Origin: [Leptolyngbya] sp. JSC-1
GTDB taxonomy: Bacteria; Cyanobacteriota; Cyanobacteriia; Elainellales; Elainellaceae
Assembly: GCA_000733415.1 (NCBI GenBank)
Contig: KL662192.1
Span: 50,042 to 114,041 of the forward strand
Direction of reading: 5' to 3'
Length of the DNA stretch: 64,000 nucleotides
Positions 7,967-16,673 of the stretch are shown one piece after another. The notes beneath the pieces are model-generated. The model searched no databases. It saw only the letters and a program-made list of their open reading frames with translations, and was not told the DNA's origin. Numbering within the stretch: the first letter of the stretch is position 1; each line of letters begins with the position of its first letter. Both the position numbers and the translations under genes were made by a program.

Positions 7967-9103
7967 TTAGTGTGAGATAGTTTGGGGGACTAAGCTCAAA
8001 AGTTCTTCGACCGTGAGGCTGCGCTTAACTAGAACTGACTGATGCCGCACGGCTTCGAGCAGCGCTTGAATTTCTTCTGAGTTGAGCATGATGCCATGCT
8101 GTTGCAGCACACTCAGCACCAGATGTCGCCCTGAATGTTTACCGACTACAAAGCGGCGTTCCCAACCTACATCTTCTGGCGCAAACGGCTCATAGGTGAC
8201 GGGATTTTGCAGCACGCCGTGGGCGTGAATACCGGACTCATGGGCAAACACATTGTCACCGACAATCGCCTTCCAGGGGGGGACTGGACAATTAGAAGCT
8301 TTGGCTACTAGGCGAGAGAGTTCTAATAACCGTTTTGTATCGATGTCGGTTTGCATCCCATAAATACGCTTCAGCGCCATCACCACCTCTTCTAGGGCTG
8401 CATTTCCAGCTCGTTCACCCAACCCGTTCACTGTTGTATTAACTGATGTAGCCCCAGCCTGAATTCCAGCCAAAGCATTGGCAGTTGCTAAACCCAGATC
8501 GTTATGGGTATGCATTTCGACCGGAATCGCCAGACGAGAAACTAACCGATGCACTTTTTTGTAGGTTGTTAGAGGATCCAAAATGCCCACCGTATCGCAA
8601 AAGCGAAAGCGAAACGCCCCCCAGGATTGAGCTAACAGGGCGACATCCAGCAGAAAAGATTCATTCGCTCTAGAAGAATCTTCACCGCCCACCGATACAT
8701 CCAAACCATGATCGCGAGCAAAGTTGATGCTATCTCGCAGCCGATCCAGCATGACCCGCCATTGCCCATGAAATTTAGCGGCAATTTGAATTTCTGAAAC
8801 TGGAACCGAGACATGAACGCGCTGCAGGCCACAGTTGAGCGAAGCCTGAATGTCTGCTAAATTAGCTCGGTTCCAGCCCAGCAGTTTTGCCCTTAGCCCC
8901 AGGTTGACAATCGCCCGAATCGATTCGGCTTCCTCCTGCCCCATGACCGGAATACCGACCTCCAGTTCCTCAACCCCAATCGAGTCAAGGAACGTAGCAA
9001 TCGCAATTTTCTCTTCGATATTGAAGGCAATTCCAGCGGCTTGTTCACCGTCACGTAGGGTAGTGTCGTTGATTTGAATGAGTGAGTTAGTCATAAGCTG
9101 CAT
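7967..9103 (-). CDS. nifV: Homocitrate synthase NifV
   Basis: A 378-residue HMGL-like enzyme that condenses acetyl-CoA with 2-oxoglutarate to homocitrate, the organic ligand of FeMo-cofactor. Visible signatures: NDTTLRDGEQA near the N-terminus, MHTHNDLGLATANA and GERAGNA in the barrel, and HESGIHAHG near the catalytic lid. The start is either the ATG at 9103 or the one at 9094 (fourth residue). Two bases upstream ends a 42-residue open frame with a strong SD, so nifV is probably translated by coupling from it. nifZ and nifT follow downstream. Confidence 0.93.
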   Translation of the reverse strand: MQLMTNSLIQINDTTLRDGEQAAGIAFNIEEKIAIATFLDSIGVEELEVGIPVMGQEEAESIRAIVNLGLRAKLLGWNRANLADIQASLNCGLQRVHVSVPVSEIQIAAKFHGQWRVMLDRLRDSINFARDHGLDVSVGGEDSSRANESFLLDVALLAQSWGAFRFRFCDTVGILDPLTTYKKVHRLVSRLAIPVEMHTHNDLGLATANALAGIQAGATSVNTTVNGLGERAGNAALEEVVMALKRIYGMQTDIDTKRLLELSRLVAKASNCPVPPWKAIVGDNVFAHESGIHAHGVLQNPVTYEPFAPEDVGWERRFVVGKHSGRHLVLSVLQQHGIMLNSEEIQALLEAVRHQSVLVKRSLTVEELLSLVPQTISH

Positions 9104-9105
9104 TG

Positions 9106-9234
9106 CTAATCCGCAACTTTGTGATGTTTTGTTGATTCATCCGAATCATCTTTCTGAAGAAGATCCAGCATATAATTTTCCGTCACTATGATAGAGGCAA
9201 ACATCGCCACAAGCGTTACAATTGTCGTTAACAT
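9106..9234 (-). CDS. Small membrane protein (42 residues) upstream of nifV
   Basis: A 43-codon frame from an ATG at 9234 to a TAG ending at 9106. It has one of the best SD sequences in the region (CTAGGAGGTATC before the ATG). The product has one hydrophobic N-terminal segment (MLTTIVTLVAMFASIIV) and a charged, acidic C-terminal tail (LLQKDDSDEST). It ends two bases before the nifV start and is on the same strand, so it would be the first gene of a nifV-nifZ-nifT operon. I know no named family. The strong SD, fitting composition and coupling support a real gene. Confidence 0.6.
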   Translation of the reverse strand: MLTTIVTLVAMFASIIVTENYMLDLLQKDDSDESTKHHKVAD

Positions 9235-9366
9235 GATACCTCCTAGAAATGAGAGACAAATTCTAGTCCATTTCAATGGACTTCATCCAGTAGCCCGCAC
9301 TTGAGTTGCGGCTTGAGTTACGGCGGCTTGAGTTGCGGCGGCACCTTCAACCGAAACAACATAAAC

Positions 9367-9915
9367 CTAAACTCGATTCACGAATGCCAACGTCAGGCTA
9401 TCTTCAGCCAGGAAATGAGCCAGATGAAACGCCCGATCTTCGGTTTGCAGCAAGATCTGTTCGTACAGGTAGCGTGTAGCCCGGTCGCCCACACTTTCTG
9501 CTTGGGCCGCCTGCCGCCGCAGGACATCAATCACAGCTTGCTCAGCGTATAAGTCATTTTGCACCATCTGACGAGCCGTAAAACAACCGTCTGCTTCTGG
9601 CGTAAAGCAACACAGTTCTGCCAATTTGCCAAAGCTCGCCGCCGGCACTCCGCCCAAGCCATTCAATCGCTCACCGAGTTGATGCACGTGATTTTGAACT
9701 TGCTCATAGCTTTCAGCAAAGAATTCATGCAGTGAGTAAAACTCTGCCCCTTCTACTACAAAATGATGTTTCTGGTATTGCAGATACAGGGCTTGGAAAC
9801 TAGCTAGGGCAATATTCAAACCTTCACAAACCGGAACAGTCACTTCCTGACCTAAACCGATTGGATTGAATTGAACTTGACCAAATTCTTGTGCGAGGGT
9901 TTGTGTCTGTGTCAT
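9367..9915 (-). CDS. Dps-family ferritin-like protein
   Basis: A 182-residue Dps/DpsA protein. The ferroxidase region is recognisable in HHFVVEGAEFYSLHEFFAESYEQ and the four-helix pattern continues to VGDRATRYLYEQILLQTEDRAFHLAHFL. Dps proteins store iron as a ferric core using hydrogen peroxide and protect DNA. In a nif cluster, iron storage and oxygen protection are the likely jobs. It has no clear SD; a TGAGGGG tract (C-rich on the sense strand) lies about 10 bases upstream of the ATG. Confidence 0.88.
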   Translation of the reverse strand: MTQTQTLAQEFGQVQFNPIGLGQEVTVPVCEGLNIALASFQALYLQYQKHHFVVEGAEFYSLHEFFAESYEQVQNHVHQLGERLNGLGGVPAASFGKLAELCCFTPEADGCFTARQMVQNDLYAEQAVIDVLRRQAAQAESVGDRATRYLYEQILLQTEDRAFHLAHFLAEDSLTLAFVNRV

Positions 9916-9925
9916 GGTTTTTTAG

Positions 9926-9992
9926 GGGGGTGAGGGGTGAGGGGTGAGGGGGTGAAGGGGTGAGGGGTGAGGGGTGAGGGGTGAGGGGGAGG
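9926..9992. repeat. Heptamer tandem repeat (GGGGTGA) upstream of the Dps gene
   Basis: Seven-base units of the form GGGGTGA are repeated about eight times, with slight length variation. On the Dps sense strand it is C-rich (TCACCCC). It is the same unit, in matching orientation relative to the gene, as the repeats in front of nifD and nifE. Confidence 0.9.
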
Positions 9993-10083
9993 AGTAGGAA
10001 ATTGGAGGAATACAAGAGTAGAAGAAACAATTACTTTGTTATCTTGTAGTCTCATTACCCATCTACCCATCCAGACCTTCACA

Positions 10084-10365
10084 TTAATTAGCCTGCCAGC
10101 AGCGCTCTAGCCAGTCCACCATTTCTTGCCGCGAGGCGATGAACTGTTGTACGACACTCCGCACTAACAGAGCACCGGTGCAGTTTTCCACTGCAACACA
10201 GAGCGAGCCGTCGGACGGGCAGCAACAGGGAATGGTGAGTTCCTGGAGGCGATGATAGATTCGCCAGCGATCAATCCGAGGGACAGATACAACATGCATT
10301 GTGGTATTGGCATGCGTTATATGAATTGACTGGGTCGCAGAATGAGTAGGGGAAGAGATAAACAT
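10084..10365 (-). CDS. Asr1405/Asl0597-type small protein
   Basis: A 93-residue protein whose core (RIDRWRIYHRLQELTIPCCC, then VRSVVQQFIASRQEMVDWLERCW) matches a small cyanobacterial family known as Asr1405/Asl0597, often found near nif genes; function unknown. The SD (GAGGT) lies too close to the ATG at 10371 and about seven bases before the next one at 10365, so I prefer 10365. An in-frame ATG nearer the conserved core (MHVVSVPRIDRW) is also possible. A role in nitrogen fixation is inferred only from location. Confidence 0.7.
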   Translation of the reverse strand: MFISSPTHSATQSIHITHANTTMHVVSVPRIDRWRIYHRLQELTIPCCCPSDGSLCVAVENCTGALLVRSVVQQFIASRQEMVDWLERCWQAN

Positions 10366-10476
10366 TAGCATTACCTCGAAAGAGTTGATGGGAAGTGAAC
10401 GGTAAATTATTTTATTGCTTTGAATCTGAGTTAATGTTGAGCAAACCGATTTTGAGATAAATGTTGAGATAATTGA

Positions 10477-11238
10477 TTACCGGGATAATTGCTGAATTTG
10501 TTGTTCTAATTGCTCGATTCGATCTAGCAAGGCCCGTATAGCAATTGCTTCGGCATCGGGAATTTGGTCATGATCGAGCGGGCAGGTTTGGGTTGTTTCG
10601 CGGCAAATATTGCGACCGGGTATGCCAACGGCTGTACAGTGAGCAGGAACATGGCGTAGCACAATCGATCCGGCTCCAATGCGGGCGAAATCGCCAATGT
10701 GAATATTGCCTAGAATTTTGGCTCCGGCTCCCACCACCACATGCTGACCGAGGGTGGGATGGCGTTTACCAGTTTCTTTTCCTGTTCCCCCTAGCGTCAC
10801 ATCTTGATAGATCAGGCAATAGTCACCGACAATCGCAGTTTCGCCAATCACAACCCCCATACCGTGATCGATAAATACACCTTTGCCGATCACCGCACCC
10901 GGATGGATTTCAATGCCGGTGAAAAATCGGCCCAGATGGGAAATTAACCGAGGCAGAAACACCACATGCCGACCATGCAGCCAATGAGCCAGACGATAGC
11001 ACAACAGCGCATGAAAACCGGGATAGCAGCAAAGCACCTCTAGCCAGTGACGAGCCGCTGGGTCTCGCTCAAAAATAATGCGAAAATCTTCCTGTAGAGT
11101 TTGCCAGACTTGCCGCAGTACGGAGTCAACGTTGAATTTGGAACTTGGCTTAGTTTCAGAGCTAGCGAGGCTAGATACCTTGGAAAGCGCGGGGAAGAGG
11201 AAGAGGGTGAGGGGGTGCTGCATGGCGTTTGGCTGCAT
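10477..11238 (-). CDS. nifP: Serine O-acetyltransferase NifP
   Basis: A 253-residue CysE-type enzyme making O-acetylserine from serine and acetyl-CoA for cysteine synthesis. It shows an N-terminal helical region, then the left-handed beta-helix hexapeptide repeats (IHPGAVIGKGVFIDHGMGVVIGE, GGTGKETGKRHPTLG, GAGAKILGNIHIG) and a C-terminal coiled coil. The paralogue next to nifB is called NifP: it raises cysteine supply for Fe-S cluster assembly by NifS. It is divergent from nifB across a 1-kb region rich in TGAGTAC-type motifs, and is probably co-regulated with it. Several in-frame ATGs near the N-terminus leave the exact start uncertain. Confidence 0.9.
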   Translation of the reverse strand: MQPNAMQHPLTLFLFPALSKVSSLASSETKPSSKFNVDSVLRQVWQTLQEDFRIIFERDPAARHWLEVLCCYPGFHALLCYRLAHWLHGRHVVFLPRLISHLGRFFTGIEIHPGAVIGKGVFIDHGMGVVIGETAIVGDYCLIYQDVTLGGTGKETGKRHPTLGQHVVVGAGAKILGNIHIGDFARIGAGSIVLRHVPAHCTAVGIPGRNICRETTQTCPLDHDQIPDAEAIAIRALLDRIEQLEQQIQQLSR

Positions 11239-12313
11239 GGCATTGGGTGAAGTTCTGTTCTTCTGCTTATAGCAGGCAGTTCCAACTAGGGCAGAACCGG
11301 CAGCCCCCTCAGAGTTATTGAATTAATTAGTCCTGTACTCAACTTCCAACGCCTGCATTAGCAACGCATCTAATTTTTTTAGGGGTTGGGGCACGAGTAT
11401 TTTCAATCAGGGGAATGAGTATTTACAGCGATAGGACTGAGTATTTTAGTACTCAGGATCAAACCCAGTTCTCGTGGGCTTTTAACCAGAATTTTTGCAA
11501 AGAAATCGTTAGTAGATGAAGAGTACTCAAACCGAGTATTCTGTATCAAACGACTCTATTTATAGAGTAATTTAGTTCATAATGAACAAACATTAAAAAA
11601 AGCTTAGCTAGCATTTTCATCTTGAAAAAAGTGCTAATTTAGATACAGAATTGAATTTTGGCAGCACTGGGAGTTTTCCTAGCTTGATTTCTCCCAGTCT
11701 TTAATCAAAAAACCCATCAAACATCCCCTCAAATAGCAATTCTGGGCTAGATTGGGCTAGTTTTTGAGTACAGGTTTGCATACTCAAAAACGATGAAAAA
11801 ATAGCCTCAAATCCTGATTTGATAAAGACTAAAGCTGAGTACAGAAAACACCATTCCCCCACTCCATAAATACTTGACCCCCTGCTAAAAAATACTCATA
11901 CCCCGACCTGAAAAAAAATTTAATCCTGACTCAGTCTGCGTTTGCGGGCTTGAGTACAAGTTAATGAATTTAATAACTCTTACCTGGTTTGACTCGACTG
12001 GGCAATTTTAGCTGGCTGGTATAACTCTCATAACACCAGTTGCTCAGTTCTCCCAGAGACACAGGTTCGTTCAACCAAACCACTATAGATTTAGGTTTCT
12101 TGGCGAGAGACAGAGTGAGTGGAGTTAGCAATTGTTCCCATCTTCTAATGTAATGAATGAAGTCGTTGCGTTACAGTCTTAATTATTGTCCTCAACTGGA
12201 CCCATAAAGCTTCTAGCCTGCATCGGTAGGTTGTCTGTACCCAGCGACTTCAATCAATTTTTTGGAATAGTGGAGCAACTGATAGTGATGTCCACCCAAC
12301 CTGCCAAAATTCA
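11239..12313. promoter_or_regulatory. Divergent nifP-nifB control region with repeated TGAGTAC(A) motifs
   Basis: About 1.07 kb with no plausible gene. TGAGTACA, exact, occurs at 11765-11772, 11836-11843 and 11951-11958 on the plus strand and at 11334-11341 on the minus strand. Variants TGAGTATT, AGTACTCA, GAGTACTCAA, CGAGTATT and CATACTCA lie at 11395, 11416, 11438, 11448, 11521, 11533, 11779 and 11893. Two are paired as inverted repeats (11438-11455 and 11765-11786). As I recall, CnfR-dependent nif promoters of Leptolyngbya boryana use a motif of this type upstream of nifB and nifP; that link is from memory. No CnfR gene is in the window. Confidence 0.7.
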
Positions 12314-13798
12314 ATGACACCACCTCCATTGTCCGGACTTCTCTCTCCTCCAACCGAAGCTGTCACAGACATTGTAATCACCAAAAACACGGTGACTGAG
12401 AAGGTAACGCATAGCAAGAGCGATAACTGTGGTTGTAGTAGCAATACAAATACGGCCAGCAGCTTCGATCAACACACTCTCGACCGCATTGCCAAGCACC
12501 CCTGCTACAGCGAAGAAGCGCATCATCACTATGCCCGCATGCATGTGGCTGTTGCCCCGGCCTGCAATATTCAATGCAACTACTGTAACCGCAAATATGA
12601 CTGCGCTAACGAAAGTCGTCCCGGTGTGGTGAGTGAATTATTGACGCCCGAAGAGGCCGCCCATAAGGTGCTGGTGATTGCCGGTAAAATTCCCCAGATG
12701 ACCGTGTTAGGGATTGCTGGGCCGGGTGATCCGTTGGCGAATCCAGAAAAAACCTTCCGCACCTTTGAACTAATTGCCGACAAGGCACCCGACATTAAGC
12801 TCTGTTTGTCTACTAACGGACTGATGTTGCCGGATTATGTGGATCGGATCAAGCAGTTAAATGTGGATCACGTTACTATCACCATTAATATGGTGGATCC
12901 GGAAATCGGCACCCAAATTTATCCCTGGGTGCACTACCGCCGCAGACGCTATAAAGGACTAGAAGCCGCTCGAATTCTGCACGAACGCCAAATGGAAGGA
13001 CTCCAGGCCCTGAGAGAAGCCGATATTTTGTGTAAGGTAAACTCGGTGATGATTCCGGGAATCAATGATGAACATCTCGTAGAAGTCGATCGAGTCATCC
13101 GCGAGAAGGGAGCATTTCTGCACAATATCATGCCGCTGATTTCCGCTCCGGAACATGGTACTTATTTTGGTTTGAACGGACAGCGTGGTCCTACACCCAA
13201 AGAATTGAAACAGTTGCAGGACCAATGCGCCGATAGCAACATGAAAATGATGCGCCATTGCCGCCAATGTCGGGCTGATGCGGTTGGGTTACTGGGAGAA
13301 GACCGCAGCCAGGAATTTACCAAAGATAAGTTCATGGAAATGTCACCCCAGTATGATCCAGAACTACGTCAGGAAGTGCATGCCGGAATTGAGCAGTTCA
13401 AAGCAGAAATCAAGCTGGCAAAAGCCAAGGTCAAACCCAGCGAGCGCATCAAAAATAGCCCCAAAATTCTGGTAGCCGTAGCTACGAAGGGAGGCGGCAT
13501 TGTCAACCAACACTTTGGTCATGCCAAGGAATTCCAGATCTTTGAAGTAGACGCCAACGAAGCCAAGTTTGTCGGCCACCGCAAGGTGGACCAATACTGT
13601 CAAGGCGGTTATGGCGAAGATGCCACGCTGGAATATGTAATCAAAACCATTGCTGACTGCAAGGCCGTGTTGGTTTCCAAAGTCGGTGAATGTCCGAAAG
13701 CCGAACTAAGAGAAGCGGGCTTACATGTCGTCGAAGCCTATGACGTGATCGAAAAAGTAGCCAGAGAGTTCTACGACCAACATGTCCAAACGTTTTGA
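12314..13798 (+). CDS. nifB: FeMo-cofactor biosynthesis radical SAM protein NifB
   Basis: A 494-residue protein that builds the 8Fe-9S-C core (NifB-co) of FeMo-cofactor. The radical SAM motif CNIQCNYC gives Cys84, Cys88 and Cys91; CNRKYDCANESRPGVVSE follows, then GIAGPGDPLANPEKT and the RHCRQCRADAVG cluster-binding cysteines. The C-terminal third (about 385-490) is a NifX-like cofactor-carrier domain (VAVATKGGGIVNQHFGHAKEFQIFEV). It is the first gene of the main nif operon, downstream of the TGAGTAC-rich region. The start has no strong SD, but this ATG fits the usual N-terminus. Confidence 0.97.
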   Translation: MTPPPLSGLLSPPTEAVTDIVITKNTVTEKVTHSKSDNCGCSSNTNTASSFDQHTLDRIAKHPCYSEEAHHHYARMHVAVAPACNIQCNYCNRKYDCANESRPGVVSELLTPEEAAHKVLVIAGKIPQMTVLGIAGPGDPLANPEKTFRTFELIADKAPDIKLCLSTNGLMLPDYVDRIKQLNVDHVTITINMVDPEIGTQIYPWVHYRRRRYKGLEAARILHERQMEGLQALREADILCKVNSVMIPGINDEHLVEVDRVIREKGAFLHNIMPLISAPEHGTYFGLNGQRGPTPKELKQLQDQCADSNMKMMRHCRQCRADAVGLLGEDRSQEFTKDKFMEMSPQYDPELRQEVHAGIEQFKAEIKLAKAKVKPSERIKNSPKILVAVATKGGGIVNQHFGHAKEFQIFEVDANEAKFVGHRKVDQYCQGGYGEDATLEYVIKTIADCKAVLVSKVGECPKAELREAGLHVVEAYDVIEKVAREFYDQHVQTF

Positions 13799-13874
13799 GG
13801 CATATAGTAACCCGCTCAGTCCTGCAACTCAAAACTTAAAACTTAGAACTTAGAACTTTCCAAAGGGGGTTGCT

Positions 13875-14267
13875 ATGACCTACATGATCACAAATCAGTG
13901 CATTGGATGTAATCGTTGCGAATCAGTTTGTCCGAATCAGGCGATCACACAAAATAACCACCAGTATCAAATCAATCCTGAACGCTGTAATGATTGTGTA
14001 GGTCACTATGCCGTCCCTCAATGTTGGGCCGCTTGCCCTACCGCTAACGGATGCATTCCAGATCTGACGGTTCTACCGCAATCCCTCACCGTCAGCTCGA
14101 ATGATTACTGGGAAAACTGGTTTACCCTTTACGATTGTCTAGTTTCTCGGCTCAAAGCCAATCATCAATCCGAGTATTGGCAGTCCTGGTTCAATACCTA
14201 TTCCCACTATTCGCAAAAATTGTCTCAACACTTACAAACCCCTACACCTGTGGGAGCCAACGCATGA
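13875..14267 (+). CDS. fdxN: Nif-associated 2[4Fe-4S] ferredoxin FdxN
   Basis: A 130-residue bacterial-type ferredoxin with two 4Fe-4S sites: Cys9, Cys12, Cys15, Cys19 and Cys38, Cys41, Cys50, Cys54, the second with the long insertion typical of nif ferredoxins. It sits between nifB and nifS as in other cyanobacteria and is thought to supply electrons for NifB-co synthesis. A C-terminal stretch of about 60 residues after the clusters is tryptophan- and tyrosine-rich. It has a good SD (AAAGGGGGTTGCT); its stop overlaps the nifS start (ATGA). Confidence 0.93.
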   Translation: MTYMITNQCIGCNRCESVCPNQAITQNNHQYQINPERCNDCVGHYAVPQCWAACPTANGCIPDLTVLPQSLTVSSNDYWENWFTLYDCLVSRLKANHQSEYWQSWFNTYSHYSQKLSQHLQTPTPVGANA

Positions 14268-15466
14268 GTGCAGTTATCTATCTCGACAACAATGCCACTA
14301 CCAAAATCGATCCAAATGTGCTGGAGGCAATGCTGCCCTATTTGACTGAGTATTACGGCAATCCTTCTTCGATGCATAGTTTTGGTGGGCAGGTGGGTAA
14401 GGCGCTGAAACAGGCGCGTGGACAAGTCGCTGAACTACTTGGCGCAGAAGAGTCAGAAGTCATTTTTACAAGCTGCGGAACCGAAGGAAACAATACAGCG
14501 ATTCGAGCTGCTCTAGCCGCTCAACCCGATCGGAAACATCTGATCACCACGCAAGTCGAACATGCTTGTGTATTAAATCTATTCAAGCAGCTAGAAAAAC
14601 AAGGATATACCGTCACCTACCTTTCAGTAGACCGCAAGGGACAATTAGATCTGATAGAGCTAGAAGCCGCTATGACCGGCAACACTGCTCTGGTTTCCAC
14701 CATGTACGCCAACAATGAAACCGGCACAGTATTTCCAGTTGAACAAGTCGGTCTAATTGCGAAAGAATACGGAGCTACTTTCCATGTCGATGCGGTGCAG
14801 GTCGCCGGGAAACTGCCCTTAAACCTCAAAACCAGCTCGGTCGATCTAATGACGATATCGGGACACAAGCTGCATGCGCCTAAAGGCGTGGGGGCACTGT
14901 ACGTGCGGCGTGGGTTCCGCTTCCGGCCTTTGCTGATTGGCGGTCATCAGGAACGCGGGCGACGAGCAGGTACCGAGAATGTAGCGGGCATTGTAGGACT
15001 AGGCAAGGCGGCTGAACTGGCTCAGATTCATTTATCGGATGTAGCCCAGGAGAAAAAACTGCGGGATCGACTGGAAAAAGGACTGTTAACGATTTCCGAA
15101 ACCGAGATCAACGGCGATCGGAAAAACCGCCTGCCCAACACCACCAACATTGGCTTCAAGTACATCGAAGGCGAAGCAATTCTGTTTTGCCTCAATCAGT
15201 ACGGCATCTGCGCCTCCTCCGGCTCTGCCTGTACATCCGGTTCCCTAGAGCCATCTCACGTCCTGCGAGCGATGGGTTTACCCTACACGATTCTGCACGG
15301 CTCGATTCGGTTCAGCCTTTCGCGCTACACCACCGAAGCCGAAGTAGACCGTGTCCTAGAGGTTATGCCCAGCATTATCGAACGGCTACGCGCCCTCTCC
15401 CCCTTCAACAACGACCAAGCCGAATGGCTACAAGACCGGGAAGAAGCGGTGGTGGGGAAATTCTGA
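14264..15466 (+). CDS. nifS: Cysteine desulfurase NifS
   Basis: A 400-residue PLP enzyme that releases sulfur from cysteine for Fe-S clusters. Signatures: YLDNNATTKID at the N-terminus, the PLP lysine in SGHKLHAPKG, and the catalytic cysteine in CASSGSACTSGSLEPSHVL. The ATG at 14264 is chosen because the alignment starts there and it overlaps the fdxN stop; the frame extends upstream into fdxN, but that part is a shadow. It works with NifU and with cysteine from NifP. Confidence 0.96.
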   Translation: MSAVIYLDNNATTKIDPNVLEAMLPYLTEYYGNPSSMHSFGGQVGKALKQARGQVAELLGAEESEVIFTSCGTEGNNTAIRAALAAQPDRKHLITTQVEHACVLNLFKQLEKQGYTVTYLSVDRKGQLDLIELEAAMTGNTALVSTMYANNETGTVFPVEQVGLIAKEYGATFHVDAVQVAGKLPLNLKTSSVDLMTISGHKLHAPKGVGALYVRRGFRFRPLLIGGHQERGRRAGTENVAGIVGLGKAAELAQIHLSDVAQEKKLRDRLEKGLLTISETEINGDRKNRLPNTTNIGFKYIEGEAILFCLNQYGICASSGSACTSGSLEPSHVLRAMGLPYTILHGSIRFSLSRYTTEAEVDRVLEVMPSIIERLRALSPFNNDQAEWLQDREEAVVGKF

Positions 15467-15607
15467 GTTTTAAGTTTGAGTTTTAAGTTCATTACTTAAT
15501 TCTCGACACTCATAACTCAATTCAACACTCAATATTCGACCCACTGCTACGTAAAACAAGCTATAGCCTCCACTCAAAACTCAAAACTCAAAACTGAAGT
15601 AACTGCC
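15467..15607. repeat. AT-rich short repeats between nifS and nifU
   Basis: The gap begins with two GAGTTTTAAG-type units after the nifS stop and ends with three CTCAAAA units (period about 9) just before the nifU SD. The two ends are imperfect inverted copies and could pair into a long hairpin in the nifS-nifU mRNA. Similar AACTTA/ACTCAAA units occur before fdxN and after the nifK-downstream gene. Confidence 0.6.
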
Positions 15608-16495
15608 ATGTGGGACTACACCGAGAAAGTATTGGAACTGTTCTATAACCCTAAAAACCAGGGCGCGATCGAAGCGACGGATGCAGCAGGGATTGCGGTT
15701 GTGTTTGGCGAAGTAGGCAGCATTGCCTGTGGTGATGCACTCAGACTCCACCTTAAGATCGAAGTCGATACCGATAAAATATTGGATGCGCGGTTTCAAA
15801 CCTTTGGCTGCACTAGCGCCATTGCTTCCTCCTCGGCCCTGACGGAAATCATCAAAGGGCTGACATTAGATGAAGCTCTGAATATCAGTAACCGCGATAT
15901 TGCCGACTATTTGGGGGGGTTACCAGAAGAAAAGATGCACTGTTCAGTGATGGGACAGGAAGCATTAGAAGCGGCGATTTATAAATATCGCGGCATTGAA
16001 GTGGAAGCACATGAAGAGGATGACGGTAGACTCGTCTGTAGCTGCTTCGGTGTGAGTGAAAATCGCATTCGTCGGGTAGTGATCGAAAATAACCTGACTA
16101 CGGTTGAGCAAGTCACAAGCTACGTTAAGGCAGGCGGTGGCTGTAGTTCCTGTGCCGCCGAAATCGAAGATCTGATTGCGGCGATTCAGGAGGAAAAAGA
16201 CCTGACGGCGATCCGGGTTGCAGCGGAAATTGCTACAGCCCAAGCCCAGAATCGACCCCTGACTACGGTGCAAAAGATCAACTTGATTCAAGCGGTTCTG
16301 CAAGAAGTGCGCCCGGCTCTGCTTGCCGATGGCGGTGATGTCGAACTATATGACGTAAACGGTGATGTCGTCAAAGTAGTTCTAAAGGGGGCTTGTGGCT
16401 CCTGTAGCAGCAGTCTAGCGACGCTAAAAAATTCGATTGAAGCTCGGTTACGCGAACATGTTTCATCTAGCTTAGTTGTTGAAGCGGTGTCATGA
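15608..16495 (+). CDS. nifU: Fe-S cluster scaffold protein NifU
   Basis: A 295-residue three-domain scaffold. The IscU-like domain has Cys41, Cys68 and Cys112; the central 2Fe-2S domain has Cys144, Cys146, Cys179 and Cys182 (VCSCFG, GGCSSC); the C-terminal Nfu domain has GACGSC. It receives sulfur from NifS and hands Fe-S clusters to NifH and NifB. A full-length NifU is expected in cyanobacteria. The ATG at 15608 is preceded by a purine-poor leader (GAAGTAACTGCC). Confidence 0.96.
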   Translation: MWDYTEKVLELFYNPKNQGAIEATDAAGIAVVFGEVGSIACGDALRLHLKIEVDTDKILDARFQTFGCTSAIASSSALTEIIKGLTLDEALNISNRDIADYLGGLPEEKMHCSVMGQEALEAAIYKYRGIEVEAHEEDDGRLVCSCFGVSENRIRRVVIENNLTTVEQVTSYVKAGGGCSSCAAEIEDLIAAIQEEKDLTAIRVAAEIATAQAQNRPLTTVQKINLIQAVLQEVRPALLADGGDVELYDVNGDVVKVVLKGACGSCSSSLATLKNSIEARLREHVSSSLVVEAVS

Positions 16496-16673
16496 TGCCC
16501 ATTCGACTTCCAGTTGGGCGATCGCCTCCGATTGATTCCAACCTCCTAATCCAGTCATCAAATCTTGACGAACATTCTGATGAACTAAAAAACAAACTCA
16601 AGAATGAGCATTTCAATAATTGATGGCTGATGATTGTCCGCTCACCCCTTAACACCTTAAAGGAGATTCTCCC

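Noticed and set aside
12226..12240. NtcA-like site (GTA...TAC) upstream of nifB
   Set aside because: The spacer is nine bases, not eight, and no -10 box lies at the expected distance. It may be chance.
14135..14263. Long N-terminus for NifS
   Set aside because: It lies in another frame of fdxN, and NifS normally begins at YLDNNATT.
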